A stretch of DNA of 64,000 nt, taken from the NCBI GenBank assembly GCA_958450365.1, contig CAUEEP010000928.1, positions 1,886,001 to 1,950,000 of the forward strand, written 5' to 3'. The DNA is from Mesorhabditis belari (taxonomy: Eukaryota > Nematoda > Chromadorea > Rhabditida > Rhabditidae). The notes below the pieces were generated by a model. The model was not told the origin of the DNA. It made no database searches and was given only the letters and a program-made list of their open reading frames with translations. Below are positions 22,525 to 33,667 of the stretch, one piece after another (the first letter of the stretch is position 1; every line of letters starts with the position of its first letter). A program made the position numbers and the translations under genes.

Positions 22525-24453
22525 GAGGGTGTTCCAGAAAAAAAGTCAATTCCGTTCGATCCTTTTCTGAATTTCTAGTGGCTCCTGGGGTTTGTTGTGG
22601 GGCCAAAGCCAAAGTGTTTTGGACGGGTAAACTTTTCTTTCTTTGTCACTTTTTCCCGATTACATGACTATGGATTGATGAAATTTGAGCAATGAGCCTT
22701 TCTACTGGCATGGCAAAAGAACCAGAAGACCAAATGGGAGGGAGTTGGTTTACTAGTATCTCTTATATATTTTATTTTTAGATCATTTGAAGTGACGAAA
22801 AGAAGTACAACGTTGATGGTGCTGAAGGGTTTTCGAGGATATTGGAATATGCCACTTGGAAAACAAATGGATGTGGTGGAAAAAAACGCGTACCGATGTG
22901 CTCCACACGCTTGGTCACTCAAACAGGGACATTGCTCGTTGCATCGGACGTTCTGAGAAGTGTATTCGTACATATCTCAAGACCAAAGTGACTCCTAAGA
23001 AGAAAGAAACACGGGGCCGGAAGAAAAAGTTGACCGATCAAGACGAACGCGCAATTACGAGACGTCTTTCCAACATGACGACATCACTCGAAGAGGTTCG
23101 CAAGGAGATGAAGCTTCCGGTCACTCGCCAAACTGTACACAACGTTGTCAGACGATCTTCAATACTCAAATACAAACTCATGAAGCAAGCTCCACGACTC
23201 ACAAAGGACCATAAAGCCGCCCGTATCAATTTCGCTCAAAAGAACCAGAAGACCAAATGGGAGGGAGTTGGTTTACTAGTATCTCTTATATATTTTATTT
23301 TTAGATCATTTAGAGTGACGAAAAGAAGTACAACGTTGATGGTGCTGATGGTTTTCGAGGATATTGGAAGGATTCACGAAAGCCGGGCATGGTCTTGAGC
23401 ACGAGGAACTTTGGGGGTGGATCATGTATGGTATGGGGAGCCTTTCGAGACGGTGAACTGGTCGGCTTAGAGTTTATTTCGACCCGGATGACGCTTGACT
23501 ATCAACAAGTGTTGGACAAACATCTAGCCGTCTATCTGAACAACAATCCGGGCAATAACTTTACTTTTCTGCACGATAAAGCGAGTATTCATGCAAGTTG
23601 CTCCACAAGAGATTGGCTGACAGCGCACAAAATCGGCACTGTCGCTTGGCCCGCTTGCAGCGCAGACTTGAACCTTAAACTTTTCTTTCTTTGTCACTCT
23701 TTCCCGATTACATGACTATGGATTGATGAAATTTGAGCCTAAAACCACCATCATGAGATTTTTAGCATCAAATTAAACTTAATTAAACTTTCTACTGGCA
23801 TGGTGGTGCATAATAAACGCTATTAGGATAGCTACACTTTAATGATCAGCGTTTCAGCGATCATCGTTTCCCTGGAAAAGCGCGACACTTCTTAAAAAAA
23901 AAGGCGAGTTGAAAATCTCTGATGTAAGACCTCATAAATTGCAGATGAATAAAGTGTTTGGTTAAAAATCTCAGTTTATATCTTCACTCTAATATGACTC
24001 CACGATGTCAGTATAAAGTTTTAATACAAAGTTTGGTGGTGGCTCAGATGTTTGGTTTAATGGTTGATGAGCTTCATAAACAAGGTTTGAAAGAATTCAA
24101 AATTTCCAACTCACGATGAATTAAATGGAATTGAATGGAATTGAATGGAATTGAAAGTGTGATGGAGGTCGGGGAAGCGGGTTGTCTCGGCCTCGGTTTG
24201 TCTAGGTCTTTAGCGACATCATTTACATTTGCCAGCATAAAGTTCTAAATTTTATGGCAACAAACTCATGGTGATGGCTCAAAGATTTCATGCATACATA
24301 GTCATGAAATCGGAAAAAGGTGACAAAGTATATAAAGTAAATTTAGCCGTTCACTTTGGCACCACAATGACACCACTTTGGCACCACAATGACACCAAGG
24401 AGCCATTGTAAAGTCTAAGAGGAATCGAGCTGAACTGACTTTTGTTGGAACAC
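22525..24453 (+). mobile_element. Rearranged Tc3-like element
   Basis: Matching inverted ends GAGGGTGTTCCAGAAAAAAA and, on the right, a diverged counterpart near 24435-24453, flanked by TA. Transposase pieces resemble Tc3: a helix-turn-helix region (IARCIGRSEKCIRTYLK, frame from 22856), SDEKKYNVDGADGF after a short intron (donor near 23262, acceptor 23304), STRNFGGGSCMVWGAF, and HDKASIHAS. The Phe before the first catalytic Asp is a stop (TAG), and the third catalytic residue is lost after SADLN. Segments of the 3' part (22627-22691) and the middle (22716-22846) are duplicated at the left, so the copy is scrambled and inactive. Confidence 0.7.
24100..24245 (-). pseudogene. Relic of exon 3 of the neighbouring membrane-protein gene
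   Basis: The stretch containing gtgatggaggtcgg and catcatttacatttgcc matches 25610-25700 (exon 3 of the gene at 24712-26013) with many substitutions. It suggests an old local duplication. Confidence 0.45.
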
Positions 24454-24469
24454 TATTTAATTTATAAAA

Positions 24470-24690
24470 TTTAATAAAAAAAAAATATAAAAAAAAAAAA
24501 TATAATATAAAAATTTATAAAATAAAATATTATAAAATAAAAATTAAAAAATAAAATATAAAAAAATAAAAAATTAAAAAATTTAATAATATAATAATTA
24601 ATATTTTAATATTTTATATTTAAATTTTTTATAAATAATAAAATTAAAATTATAATATTTTAAATAATAAAATTAAAAGAAGATTATCTG
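24470..24690. repeat. AT-only low-complexity tract
   Basis: About 200 bp composed almost entirely of A and T, between the Tc3-like element and the minus-strand gene. Confidence 0.85.
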
Positions 24691-24711
24691 GAATTCTTAA
24701 TTCTAGAATTC

Positions 24712-26013
24712 TTAATTCTGGAATTCTGACCGATTTGCAGATATCCTGTACTCCATTGAGACGCGCCGAGAACGTTTGTCACTATAGCGTAAATTTGTTT
24801 CACAATTGGGGAACATTGAGGGAATGGAATGCTAAAGTTTTTTTCATTTTTATTTACCGTTCCACTAACTGATTTACTTAAGGGGATGGGCAAGGACAGA
24901 CCAGCACAGATCTGCTAGGCACATCCCTCCTCCCAATCACATTTCCAGGACAAGCCAGGACGACCAGATCTTGAACAAGTTCACACTTTTGTTCATTCGC
25001 TTGACTATACCAGATGACTTGACTATGACTATACCATTCTATACTAGATCCAGGCATCTCAGGATGGAACAAAGCTTGAACAGATTAGACTCAGATTAGC
25101 CCTGACTAGACCTAGCTTGAGCAAGGACAGACTAGGCAAAGACAGACCAGCAAATGGGCAAGGACAGACCAGCACAGATCTGCTAGGCACATCCCTCCCA
25201 ATCACATTTCATGACCACAATTTGAAGTTGTAAATGGCTAAAACTCACAATGTTGATAGTGTGCAATAAAAGGGTGAAATGAGGCAAATCGAAAATAAAC
25301 AACGAGACGTTGAAGCAGCAGTCAATAATAAAAAGATAGCTTTTGATAGAAATCGTCGACCTTTCCAACAGCACCAGGCACTGATAATATTGGTGAAAAC
25401 GGAGAGAATGGCGAACTTAAATTGAGATCAGGAGAATGGGCTTGATAAACAATGAGCTTGATGAGCTTGATGAGCTTCATAAACAATGAGCTTGATGAGC
25501 TTGATGAGCTTGATAAACAATGAGCTTGATGAGCTTGATGAGCTTCATAAACAACTCTTTTGAAAGAATACAAAACAAAAGAATACAAACAACACAAAAT
25601 TTTCAACTCACCACGAATTGCAGGCAAGTGATTACGTGATGGAGGTCGGCGAAGCGATTTGTTTCATTCAAAAGTTTGAAAACATCGTTTACATTTGGTA
25701 AACAATAATAAATCAACATTAACAAGCCTAAAATTTCTTTGAACTGGTGAAAAAGTGATAAACCGATGAAAACTCCTGAGCGTTCTTTGCAAAAGGACAA
25801 CTTCTCGGAAATGATTAACAATAAGACCAGTTAAAAATAACAATAAGACTATTCTAAGATCCACCAGTGCTCTACAAATAATTTTCCGAGTTTTACAGCG
25901 ATTTCTTTACAGCCCTTACCGTTTATCAAGAAAAATGTGATGAGAATGATGGCGATTTCCTTGTAGAATTCGAGATTCGACATTCGATTAGTGGATTCGC
26001 TTCGGGAGTCCAT
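24712..26013 (-). CDS. Small multi-pass membrane protein of unknown family, 5 exons
   Basis: Minus-strand exons: 26013-25920, 25869-25828, 25727-25612, 25380-25249, 24831-24712. They sum to 504 nt, 167 residues, and every phase fits. The protein starts MDSRSESTNRMSNLEF and then has two adjacent hydrophobic stretches (IAIILITFFLINALVDL; LRIVLLLFLTGLLMLIYYCL) and two weaker ones (VITCLQFVCLVLL; SYLFIIDCCFNVSLFIF), ending in a basic tail. It could be a nematode chemoreceptor fragment or an unrelated four-helix protein; I do not recognise a family. The exon 2 donor (gtctta) and acceptor (gtagag) are weak, which is the main doubt. Confidence 0.4.
25440..25555. repeat. Short minisatellite in intron 3
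   Basis: Units of gatgagcttgatgagctt / cataaacaatgagctt. It lies between exons 3 and 4 of the minus-strand gene. Confidence 0.8.
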
Positions 26014-26079
26014 CACGAAAACCTAAAATAGTAGAAAAACTAATGAAACAAAATGGAAGACTGTTGTCGATCTTTTTGC

Positions 26080-26165
26080 ATACAGAAGCTATCTTTTTGC
26101 ATACAGAAGCTATCTTTTTGCATACAGAAGCTATCTTTTTGCATACAGAAGCTATCTTTTTATCT
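26080..26165 (+). repeat. 21-bp tandem repeat
   Basis: Four near-identical copies of ctatctttttgcatacagaa(g). Confidence 0.9.
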
Positions 26166-26311
26166 CTGCATACAGAAGCACTGGAAGGCGATAAAAAGAA
26201 TAAGACTGAGAGGTTGAAATAAATGTATCAAACTTTAAACCCATTCTGCCTAGTATCGACAGGCAGAATACTTGCCTAGTATCGAAGCTTTAACTTTAAA
26301 GTTCGAAATTA

Positions 26312-27573
26312 TTAGGTTGGTGCAGATGAAACTTCCGTCACACTTGTTTGTTTATATTTTGAACCTAATAAAAGTTTTTATTGAAGATATTTGTCTATCT
26401 GAAAGAGCGTCTCTTTGCGCGTCTTTTGATATCTAAGACTTATGCGTTTTACTTAATTTGAAGTAATTTTTAGCTTCTAGAAAATGGTTAACGAAAAATT
26501 TCGAGTGCGGGTTTGCTTGTTGTATGATTTTAAACAAGACAGAACGCCTGCGGAATTTCATCGTGCTCTGTGCAAAGCATTCGGCGATGATGTGTTGTCC
26601 GAACGTCAATGCCGGACTTGGTTTCAGCGCTTCCGAGACGGTGATGAGAGTTTGGAAGACGAAAAACCCGGAATCCACCCCAAATTGTCGACAACGATGA
26701 GTTGGAGAACGCTATCGAATCGGATCCATGCCAAACAACTCGGGAGCTTGCAGAGCTGTGTGACTGCGACCATACAACCATTCTCCGCCATTTGCACGCA
26801 ATTGGTAAGACGAATCGGTGTGGAAAATGGGTGCCACATCAGCTCAGCGACGCAAACAAAGCGGCTCGAGCTACGATGGCTGGAATTCTTGTCCGCCGCG
26901 CAAAGACCGCCGGTTTTCTCGACTCCATTGTTACGGCAGATGAAAAGTGGATATGTTACGACAACACAGCAAGAAAACGGCAGTGGTTGGACGCCGGTGA
27001 ACCGCCAAAACCGACTCCCAAACCGAATATCCACGGAAAAAAGGTGATGCTTTGTATTTGGTCGAATAGTAAAGGTCTCATGTATTTTGAGGTGCTGGAT
27101 TCGGGCCAAAGAGTCACGGCGGATCTCTACAAAGCCCAATTGAGCCGCGTGGACCAGGCATTGCGTCGTCAAGGCAATAACACGGCGACTACAAAATTCC
27201 TCCACGATAACGCTCGACCCCACACCGCAAAGATCACTCAGCAGAAAATCGAGGAATTGGGCTGGGAAGTTCTGCCTCATCCACCATATAGCCCGAACTT
27301 GGCCCCATCCGACTACCACTTGTTTCGGTCGATGCAGCACTCTTCAGCAGAAAAAAATTCAAAAACCGCGAAGAAGTTGAAATCTGGGTGTCCAACTTCT
27401 TCGAGTCGCAGTTGCCCGAGTTCTTCGAAAAGGGCATCCATTCTCTGCGTGGAAGATGGCAAAGAGTCATTGATAATGATGGCGAATATCTTTTGGATTG
27501 AGGTTCTGTATTAGGATTTTTATAATAAATTTTGTTTATGGTTCCAACGGAAGTTTCATCTGCACCAACCTAA
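26312..27573 (+). mobile_element. Mariner element (DD34D), transposase broken by frameshifts
   Basis: A 1262-bp element with matching 27-bp inverted ends TTAGGTTGGTGCAGATGAAA..., flanked by TA. The transposase begins MVNEKFRVRVCLLYDF at 26484 with an intact N-terminal helix-turn-helix region. The catalytic residues are TADEKW, HDNARPH and SPNLAPSDYH (34 residues between the last two Asp). There are two frameshifts: one near 26680 (the frame moves to ELENAIESDP) and one in an A-run near 27352, after which the C-terminus NREEVEIWVSNFFESQ continues to a stop at 27501. With only two indels it is a recent copy, but not autonomous. Confidence 0.9.
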
Positions 27574-27847
27574 TAGTTTTCTAATCCAATCTCGTGGACA
27601 AACACTTTTCAAAGAGTTGAAAGAGTTACGGTTGAAAGAGTTAGAGTTGAATTTTCCGAAAGACACTGTAAAACGTAGCAGCAGTAGACTTCGTCTTCCC
27701 ATTTTCTCTCAAAATTCCCATTCTTTTCAAAACCCCGACGACGTAGCACCCAGTGCTTTCGCGGTTTGTGTTGTAGTTGAGAGATAATTGAGAGATAACT
27801 AGAGAGAGAAAATTGAAGGGTAATTTTGAGGTTTTAAAACTTTTCAG

Positions 27848-28120
27848 CAAAATGAGACCTTTGCAAAAGTGGCAATATTGAAAGCTGAAAGAAAAGATTC
27901 CGAGAAATCATCCAAAAGCACTGTTCAATCCAAAAAGGAGCAAATAAGAGAAAGGGATCACATTTAAGGCCAAACTTGATCTCTCTTCTATTGGTAGGCT
28001 TATAGTTGTTTACACATTTTCACAAGTGTTTAGGGCCAATTGACGGTGAGGTGGACGAGGATCTTCCAATTGTACCTATTCGAAGAGAGCCCATGTTTCC
28101 TGAAGATCTTAAAGAGAGGT
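27848..28120 (+). other. Exon-like segments of an unidentified gene
   Basis: A segment after ttttcag at 27847 reads QNETFAKVAILKAERKDSEK. A second, after gtgtttag at 28033, reads PIDGEVDEDLPIVPIRREPM and ends at a donor gtgatt near 28121. The phases of the two do not match through an obvious donor, so I cannot build a gene. Confidence 0.2.
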
Positions 28121-28523
28121 GATTCTTTGATTTTGACTTTTTGGTTTAAGTACGCTTTAGATTGGTACTATTTGGTCTAAAGCGGAAGAGTCGACGCTCA
28201 TTGCCAGGACTTTCAAAAAAAAAAAGGAAATTGATTTGCAAGGAATAATTGCCGTGATTTAAACACTCATTGTTTGGTTGCAGTGTTAGGCTCCTTTTTG
28301 CTATGGTTTTGTTTTGTTATGGTTTCATAGCTTCTTCACATCGTTGTTCACTGTTGAATGGGTAAAGTAAGCAAATTACTGAATAGGAAATATTATAAAT
28401 GGAAAATAAATGTGCTCACTCATCGCTTCAAATCTTTGCAAATTTCAAATTCTACTTTTTATTGAATCAGGTTTATTTTTATTGAATTATTGAAGACATC
28501 ACAAAAAAAGTGAGGAATCGAAT

Positions 28524-29102
28524 CTACTTCCTCCACGAACAGCAGACATTGCATCCACCTCTTCCACAACAGAAATTACATTCAAGACCACGCCGGTGTC
28601 GATGGTGATGACGTTTCGGTTCTTCATCGGCTGAAATGATCATGGTTCGGTGTGAATCGAATATGTGAATATTCTCTTTGCTCACAAATTTATATGAAAA
28701 CAGATCGCGTGGCATGCTTTGGCTCAGGCTTTGGCTCAGGCTTTGGCTCAGGCTTTGGCTCAGGCTTTGGCTCAGGCTTTGGCTCAGGCTTTGGCTCAGG
28801 CTTTGGCTCAGGCTTTGGCTCAGGCTTTGGCTCAGGCTTTGGCTCAGGCTTTGGCTCAGGCTTTGGCTCAGGCTTTGGCTCAGGCTTTGGCTCAGGCTTT
28901 AGTAGCTTTTTCGGAGGTTAAAGCAAACTGTGACAAATTGAATCATTTATTTACCTGTTAACGAATTGTCATCTTGTACGATCGGATCTCGTAGTTCTAT
29001 TTCCGTAGAAGCAACGCTCTTGTCCTTGTCCTCATCAGGAGATTGTTTGGAGATCAAGACCAACATCGAAATGAGCACAACCATCACCAAAAGGCACTTC
29101 AT
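28524..29102 (-). CDS. Secreted Cys-rich peptide precursor, copy 1
   Basis: Two minus-strand exons, 29102-28955 and 28630-28524, give 84 residues. An N-terminal signal peptide ([18 protein letters not shown]) is followed by an acidic propeptide, a His/Arg-rich stretch ending in the dibasic RHRR, and a mature region [17 protein letters not shown] ending SWRK. The spacing C-x2-CC-x4-C-x2-CC resembles the core of hepcidin-type peptides with the central CC pair missing; that is a resemblance, not proven homology. The 324-bp intron contains a 12-bp minisatellite. A secreted effector or antimicrobial role is inference only. Two further copies lie at 47950 and 51139. Confidence 0.6.
28717..28902. 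repeat. 12-bp minisatellite in the peptide-gene intron (copy 1)
   Basis: Perfect tandem units of ggctcaggcttt, open in all three forward frames. The same array is in the introns of copies 2 and 3 with fewer units. Confidence 0.95.
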
Positions 29103-29874
29103 TTTTAGTTGAGACGACAGTTTTTACTTCAACATCATCAGCTAATCTTTATATACCACGCTATTTCCGAGAAACATTCATCAATTTCTCTCTTGGCACA
29201 TTATCAATAGGTCTGAAAAGTTGCATTTTGTTAGGTTTCTCCTAAAATGTAAATGATAATGATGAGTAAGCGGAGAAATATGAAGCATGAACCAAAATGC
29301 GGAACCATGCCTTTCTTTCAGCCACTACCCAAATTAAGAGAACAGAGAAGAGAGTCATTTTTCGCAGAGATAGAATTACGCAAGAAAATAGGGCAGACAA
29401 AGGGAAATAGTGCGTCGTTAAGTTCAGAGAAATCTTATCTAGCTAGTTTGGCGAGTTCGGAAAAGATTTTTAAGCAACTCCCAAAGAAAAATTTTAGATT
29501 TTTTCAAATTGGAAATATGGCGGGGATTTGGATTTTCTCTCTCAACAGGCGATTCAAATTTTTTCACCATCCACACCGGCGCACATCCGCGCGAAATAAG
29601 ACCAAAAAAATCGTGCTCTATAGGATTTTTGTGTTTGAATACAAAAATGAAGAAAGTTGTTGAAATCCCTCCGACAAATTTTTGAAAAATCTAGTTTTGC
29701 TGATTTTACACCGTTAAATTTCAGTCATATTTTAAAAACGAGAGCCTAAAACAAAAACGTAAACCACAAGTTTTATTCTACGGGTTCTTCTATATCTTTT
29801 GATACTAAAAACATAAAAATTGATAAAGCCTAAAAAATTATAAGCCTTTTGAAAATAAAAATGTGGTTTCTGGG

Positions 29875-30178
29875 TTACGGCGCACTAGAACGTGAATAAA
29901 TTACCGTAACCCGAAAGAGAAAAAGAGCAAAATCAAACTTACAACCAGACCATTTTTCGTTATTTTTCTTTTTTTCGTAAATTTGCCCAAAAACTGACTG
30001 CATCGACTCCAAACCTTCTTTACTTATATTGGTTAAGCACTGTGCGTCCATTCCTTTGCGAGATTCATTGCTTTCTGGCAAGGATATCTCGCGATGGAGC
30101 ATCAATCGGCGGTTGAATCGTGCTGGATTGCAGGGACAATTTGCAGGGACATTTTCACGGGTGAGATTGAGATCAATA
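29875..30178 (-). CDS. Conserved open frame, cut by a Tc1-like insertion (copy 1)
   Basis: Minus-strand frame from the transposon junction at 30180 inward: DLNLTRENVPANCPCNPARF, then HREISLPESNESRKGMDAQC, to a stop near 29875. The frame is preserved in the duplicate at 52465-52743 except for one missing A in an A-run. Its 5' part is missing because the Tc1-like element sits at its edge. No family was recognised; it may be the 3' exon of a broken gene. Confidence 0.3.
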
Positions 30179-30180
30179 TA

Positions 30181-31842
30181 CAGTGGTCCACAAAAGTAAT
30201 GCCCCATTGCCATCCAACAGTATGTTTTGTAAGGAAATCTTGCAAAATCGACATTTCAGAAAAAGAGTAGGGTATTTTTATCTACCTATAGACTCGACTT
30301 TTATAGAGAATATAAGATTTATCCGTATACATTGCATACAAATTAATGTACAAAACAAAAAGAATAAGTTACTTGAAAATTAGCTCCACAAAAGTAATGC
30401 CCCATTTGCAAAGAATCAACACAATTTTTTTAAATCAATACTGGGTTGGTCCTCCTTTTGCTTTTATTACTTCTTTGAGTCGATTCGGCATGGAATCCAC
30501 GAGATTCTTCAAAAGACTTTGGGGGATGGTGGCCTAGAGACGTTGAATGTGAACCCATAAGGCAGCTTTCGAATCGAATTTGTTTCCCTTGAGTCGTGAC
30601 TTCACAAATGACCAGAGATGTTCGATAACATTGATATCCGGTGAGTAGGGAGGCGGATTGATCAATTTGACTCGACTTGCCGCAAACCAGCCCGGAAGTC
30701 GTGCTCGTGTACCATTTTGAAGAGTCACCACCGTTCCCATCATGAGCTTTGACTTGTGTTTCGGGTCGTTGTCCTGGTAGAGCACCCATCCAGGAGGCAT
30801 CGTCTGTGTGGCAAAAGGCATCATTTGGGTCTCCATAATGTTCTTGTAAGTCACAGCATTCATCGTTGAGTTGACGTGAACTAATGGACCTACTGAAGTT
30901 CGTGACATCGCTCCTAAAGAAAAACAGTCAGGTGACAAAATACTAAAAAGGCTCTTACCCCAACACATTATGTTGCCTCCATTGAATTTCACCGTAGGCC
31001 GAATGTATTTGAGTGTGTATCGCTTTTCAGTCGACCGCCGAATAAGATGGTTTCCGTCCGCGTGAAATAAATTGATTTTTGTCTCATCGGTAAATAGCAC
31101 TTTCGTCCAAGCACGTATTGTCCAACTTCGGTAGATCCGTGCAAAATCAAGGCGCTGCTTCCGGTGCTTAGAATTCATCAGAGGTTTACGGGCAGCCCTT
31201 CTTGCATATAATCCAGCTTGATTTAATCGTCGTCTGATCGTTTCCGGCGATACAACCTTGTTAAATTGATCCCTCATCATTTGGCTTCCATCGGTTGATG
31301 TTTTGTTCGGATCGTTTTTCACCATTTGGATCACGGCTCGAACTTCTTTTATGGTTGTGATTGGTCGTCGGCCATTCTTGAGGGCTCGATGAAGGTTTTG
31401 CCGGCTTTTGATTGAGAAAAAACACGGCGCATTGTCCATATCGAGCAATTGAAGAGGTTGGCCACATCCTTCTCCCGCATCCCATTTTTCCGGGCCTTAG
31501 CTATTTGGAGCTTCTTCGGAGTGTCAAGATTTTTCATGTCAGGGATCTAAATAATACAATAAAATATATTTAATGTTCATAGAAGGAGAAACAAAAAGAA
31601 TAATCATGCAAACGATCAGTGGGGCATTACTTTTGTGGAGCTATTTGTTAAGTAACTTATTGTTTTTGTTTTATACTTTAATTTTTCTGCAATGTATACG
31701 GATAAATCTTATAATCCTGAAAAGTAGAGTATTATGGGTAAGCAAAATACCCTACACTTTTTGGGAATATCGTTATTTTGCAAGATTTTCGTACGAAAGA
31801 AACTTTTGGATGGCAATGGGACAATACATTTGTGGACCACTG
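30181..31842 (-). mobile_element. IR/DR Tc1-like transposon with an unusual D-E spacing
   Basis: Inverted repeats of about 230 bp, each with two direct copies of a CCACAAAAGTAATGCCCCAT motif (outer at 30186 and inner at 30386, mirrored on the right, where the outer one has decayed), the IR/DR organisation of Tc3/Sleeping Beauty types. TA flanks. The minus-strand transposase starts with MKNLDTPKKLQIAKARKNGM at 31537, shifts frame near 31440, then reads to 30534 with FTDETKIN, YQDNDPKHKS and SPDINVIEHLW. A short intron (about 30960-30900, donor gtaaga, acceptor tttag) interrupts MCWG/AMSR. I count 49 residues between the last Asp and Glu, against 34 in Tc1. Confidence 0.75.
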
Positions 31843-31844
31843 TA

Positions 31845-32145
31845 TGATCACTTATTTTTTCCCATCCATTCTCGTCTTTTTCTCCTCCACAGATCCGCCG
31901 GGTATCCCTTCCTTAAAAAGACCAAAAGCTTTTTTCCGCATGAACCTCTTTTTCTCTTTTTCTCTTTTTCAATGCCTGTGAAACTAGCCCCTCACCACCT
32001 TGAGGCAACGGAAACACTTGGCGTCTCCTTCAACTATTCCTTCAAGAAACACTTTTATACACTTTCTGTCAAACAGATACTTGACTCCTTCGATTTCTTG
32101 ATGACGACTTTAATATTTTTCTAAATGCCAACTCGTGTGAACGAA
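31845..32145. repeat. ~300-bp direct duplication, first copy
   Basis: Nearly identical to 32575-32870 (for example cccatccattctcgtctttt and ccttcgatttcttgatgacg). The copies are about 720 bp apart and differ by a few substitutions. No coding frame was convincing. Confidence 0.75.
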
Positions 32146-32190
32146 AAAATCGAGAGTGGTCCTATCATTTTGCAACGCACTGTATAATCG
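32145..32190 (-). mobile_element. Solo Tc1-like terminus, first copy
   Basis: aaaaatcgagagtggtccta followed by tcattttgcaacgcactgta is also present at 45627-45662. The reverse complement starts CAGTGCGTTGCAAAATGATA, like a Tc1-type end. No partner was found. Confidence 0.4.
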
Positions 32191-32574
32191 TATGATTAAA
32201 AACAAGACTATAAACATTCCCAGAATTAGTCAAGAAAATCTCTCTCTGGTGTTACTTACAAGAAAACTGAAAGTAAGTTGTTGTACTGGGTACACTTCAC
32301 TCTCAATGAATTTGACTTAAAAACTAAAACTCTTATCAACAGCCAGAGGGTAAATTGATCTAACAAGGGGAAAACACCTGAAATGCATCGACTCAAATTA
32401 GGGACTGGCTCTCAAGCAGCTTTCGAAAAAAAAAACTATTAGAAAACTTTAGTTTATCAATTTTACTTTAAAAATTTCCCTCATTCATTTCTCTTTTGAT
32501 TATAGTTCCCTTTTTGATCCCCTACTGACCATCCGATAAAGAACTATTGGTATTTGCGTGTAATATGATCACTT

Positions 32575-32870
32575 CTTTAGGTTCATTTTTTCCCATCCAT
32601 TCTCGTCTTTTTCTCCTCCACGGATCCGCCGGGTATCCATTCCTTAAAAAGACCAAAAGCTTTTTCCGCATGAACCTCTTTTTCTCTTTTTCTCTTTTTC
32701 AATGCCTGTGAAACTAGCCCCTCACCACCTTGAGGCAATGGAAACACTTAGCATCTCCTTCAACTATTCCTTCAAGAAACACTTTTATACACTTTCTGTC
32801 AAACAGATACTTGACTCCTTCGATTTCTTGATGACGACTTTAATATTTTTCTAAATGCCAACTCGTGTGA
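32575..32870. repeat. ~300-bp direct duplication, second copy
   Basis: Partner of 31845-32145. The spacer between the copies and the 600 bp to the right contain no recognisable gene. Confidence 0.75.
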
Positions 32871-33474
32871 ACGAGTTGGCACCTTTGCTGCGTTGATCGC
32901 TTTTTCCATTAGGTGGGTTTCACTCAACTGTTATTTAATTGATGCTTTGTGGAGTCTTAACCTTCCGTTGTTCTTGTTTTGTCCCGCTTTCTCAAGGGGA
33001 CTTCCAAAAATTGACATATACTCATAATTGTCCGTCTGCACGGAAATCTTTAGTAAAAGGCGAAAGATTTTCTCGGTCAAATGCAGACGAACCAGAGATA
33101 CGAAAAGTGGGAAAGGAAGCGGTTAAAGGAAAAGGAGTATGCCAGAAAGAGAACGATTACACGATTACGTGCGCGCACAAAGAACGCTCAAAGGAGCCAT
33201 TATACTGGATTACGGGCGCACAGAACGAACAAGAGAGCACACAGGGGAGAGTGGGAGACTGAGAAAATTGGAGTGGGGACGGGAAACAGAGACATCGGGG
33301 AGACATAGAGGAGAAAGAAGTTGTGGAAAATAGTGTGCAATCTTTAGAGAACACAGAGCAAACAACTCATTCGCCTTTTTAGAGGTTCTTTGCGCGTTCT
33401 TTCTTTCTTCCACCAATCGCCCACTTTCTCGCACATTCTCCACACAGATATGTTTCCCATTTTACCATTCTAGT
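32871..33474 (+). promoter_or_regulatory. Upstream region of the intact U2 gene
   Basis: This is the only U2 5' flank in the window. snRNA promoters have a proximal sequence element about 50-60 bp before the start, so it should fall near 33415-33425. I cannot name the motif with confidence. The nearby frames on both strands overlap each other and show no domain. Confidence 0.3.
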
Positions 33475-33667
33475 ATCGCTTCTGGCCTCTGGCTAAGATC
33501 AATGTGTAGTATCTGTTCTTATCGGCTTAATCTCCGGTACGAGTTCTATTGAACTCATCGAGATTAATCAATTTTTGGAACGGGTATGGTTTGTAGAAGC
33601 TTGCTTCTCGCCATACAGCGTCGGCCCGCTATTGCACTTACCGGCGGGATCGGCGCACAACCCCCAC
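33475..33667 (+). ncRNA. U2: U2 spliceosomal snRNA, intact copy
   Basis: Starts ATCGCTTCTGGCCTCTGGCT, as U2 does. It contains the branch-point recognition core GTAGTA (33508-33513), stem-loop IIa CGG-loop-CCG around 33523-33536, stem-loop IIb (gagtt/aactc), the Sm site AATTTTTGG at about 33570, stem III (GTATGG/CCATAC enclosing gaagcttgcttc) and a GC-rich stem IV. Every helix I can check pairs, so the gene appears functional. U2 base-pairs with the intron branch site in the spliceosome. The position between nucleotides 57 and 58 is where retrotransposons have entered the second copy. Confidence 0.95.

Noticed and set aside
28652..28961. Gly-Ser-Phe or Ala-Gln repeat proteins, plus strand
   Set aside because: Antisense translation of the 12-bp array in the peptide-gene intron; recurs in all three copies with every frame open.
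29253..29663. 136-residue plus-strand ORF
   Set aside because: The duplicate at 51840-52230 is disrupted by indels and no domain or splice support is seen.
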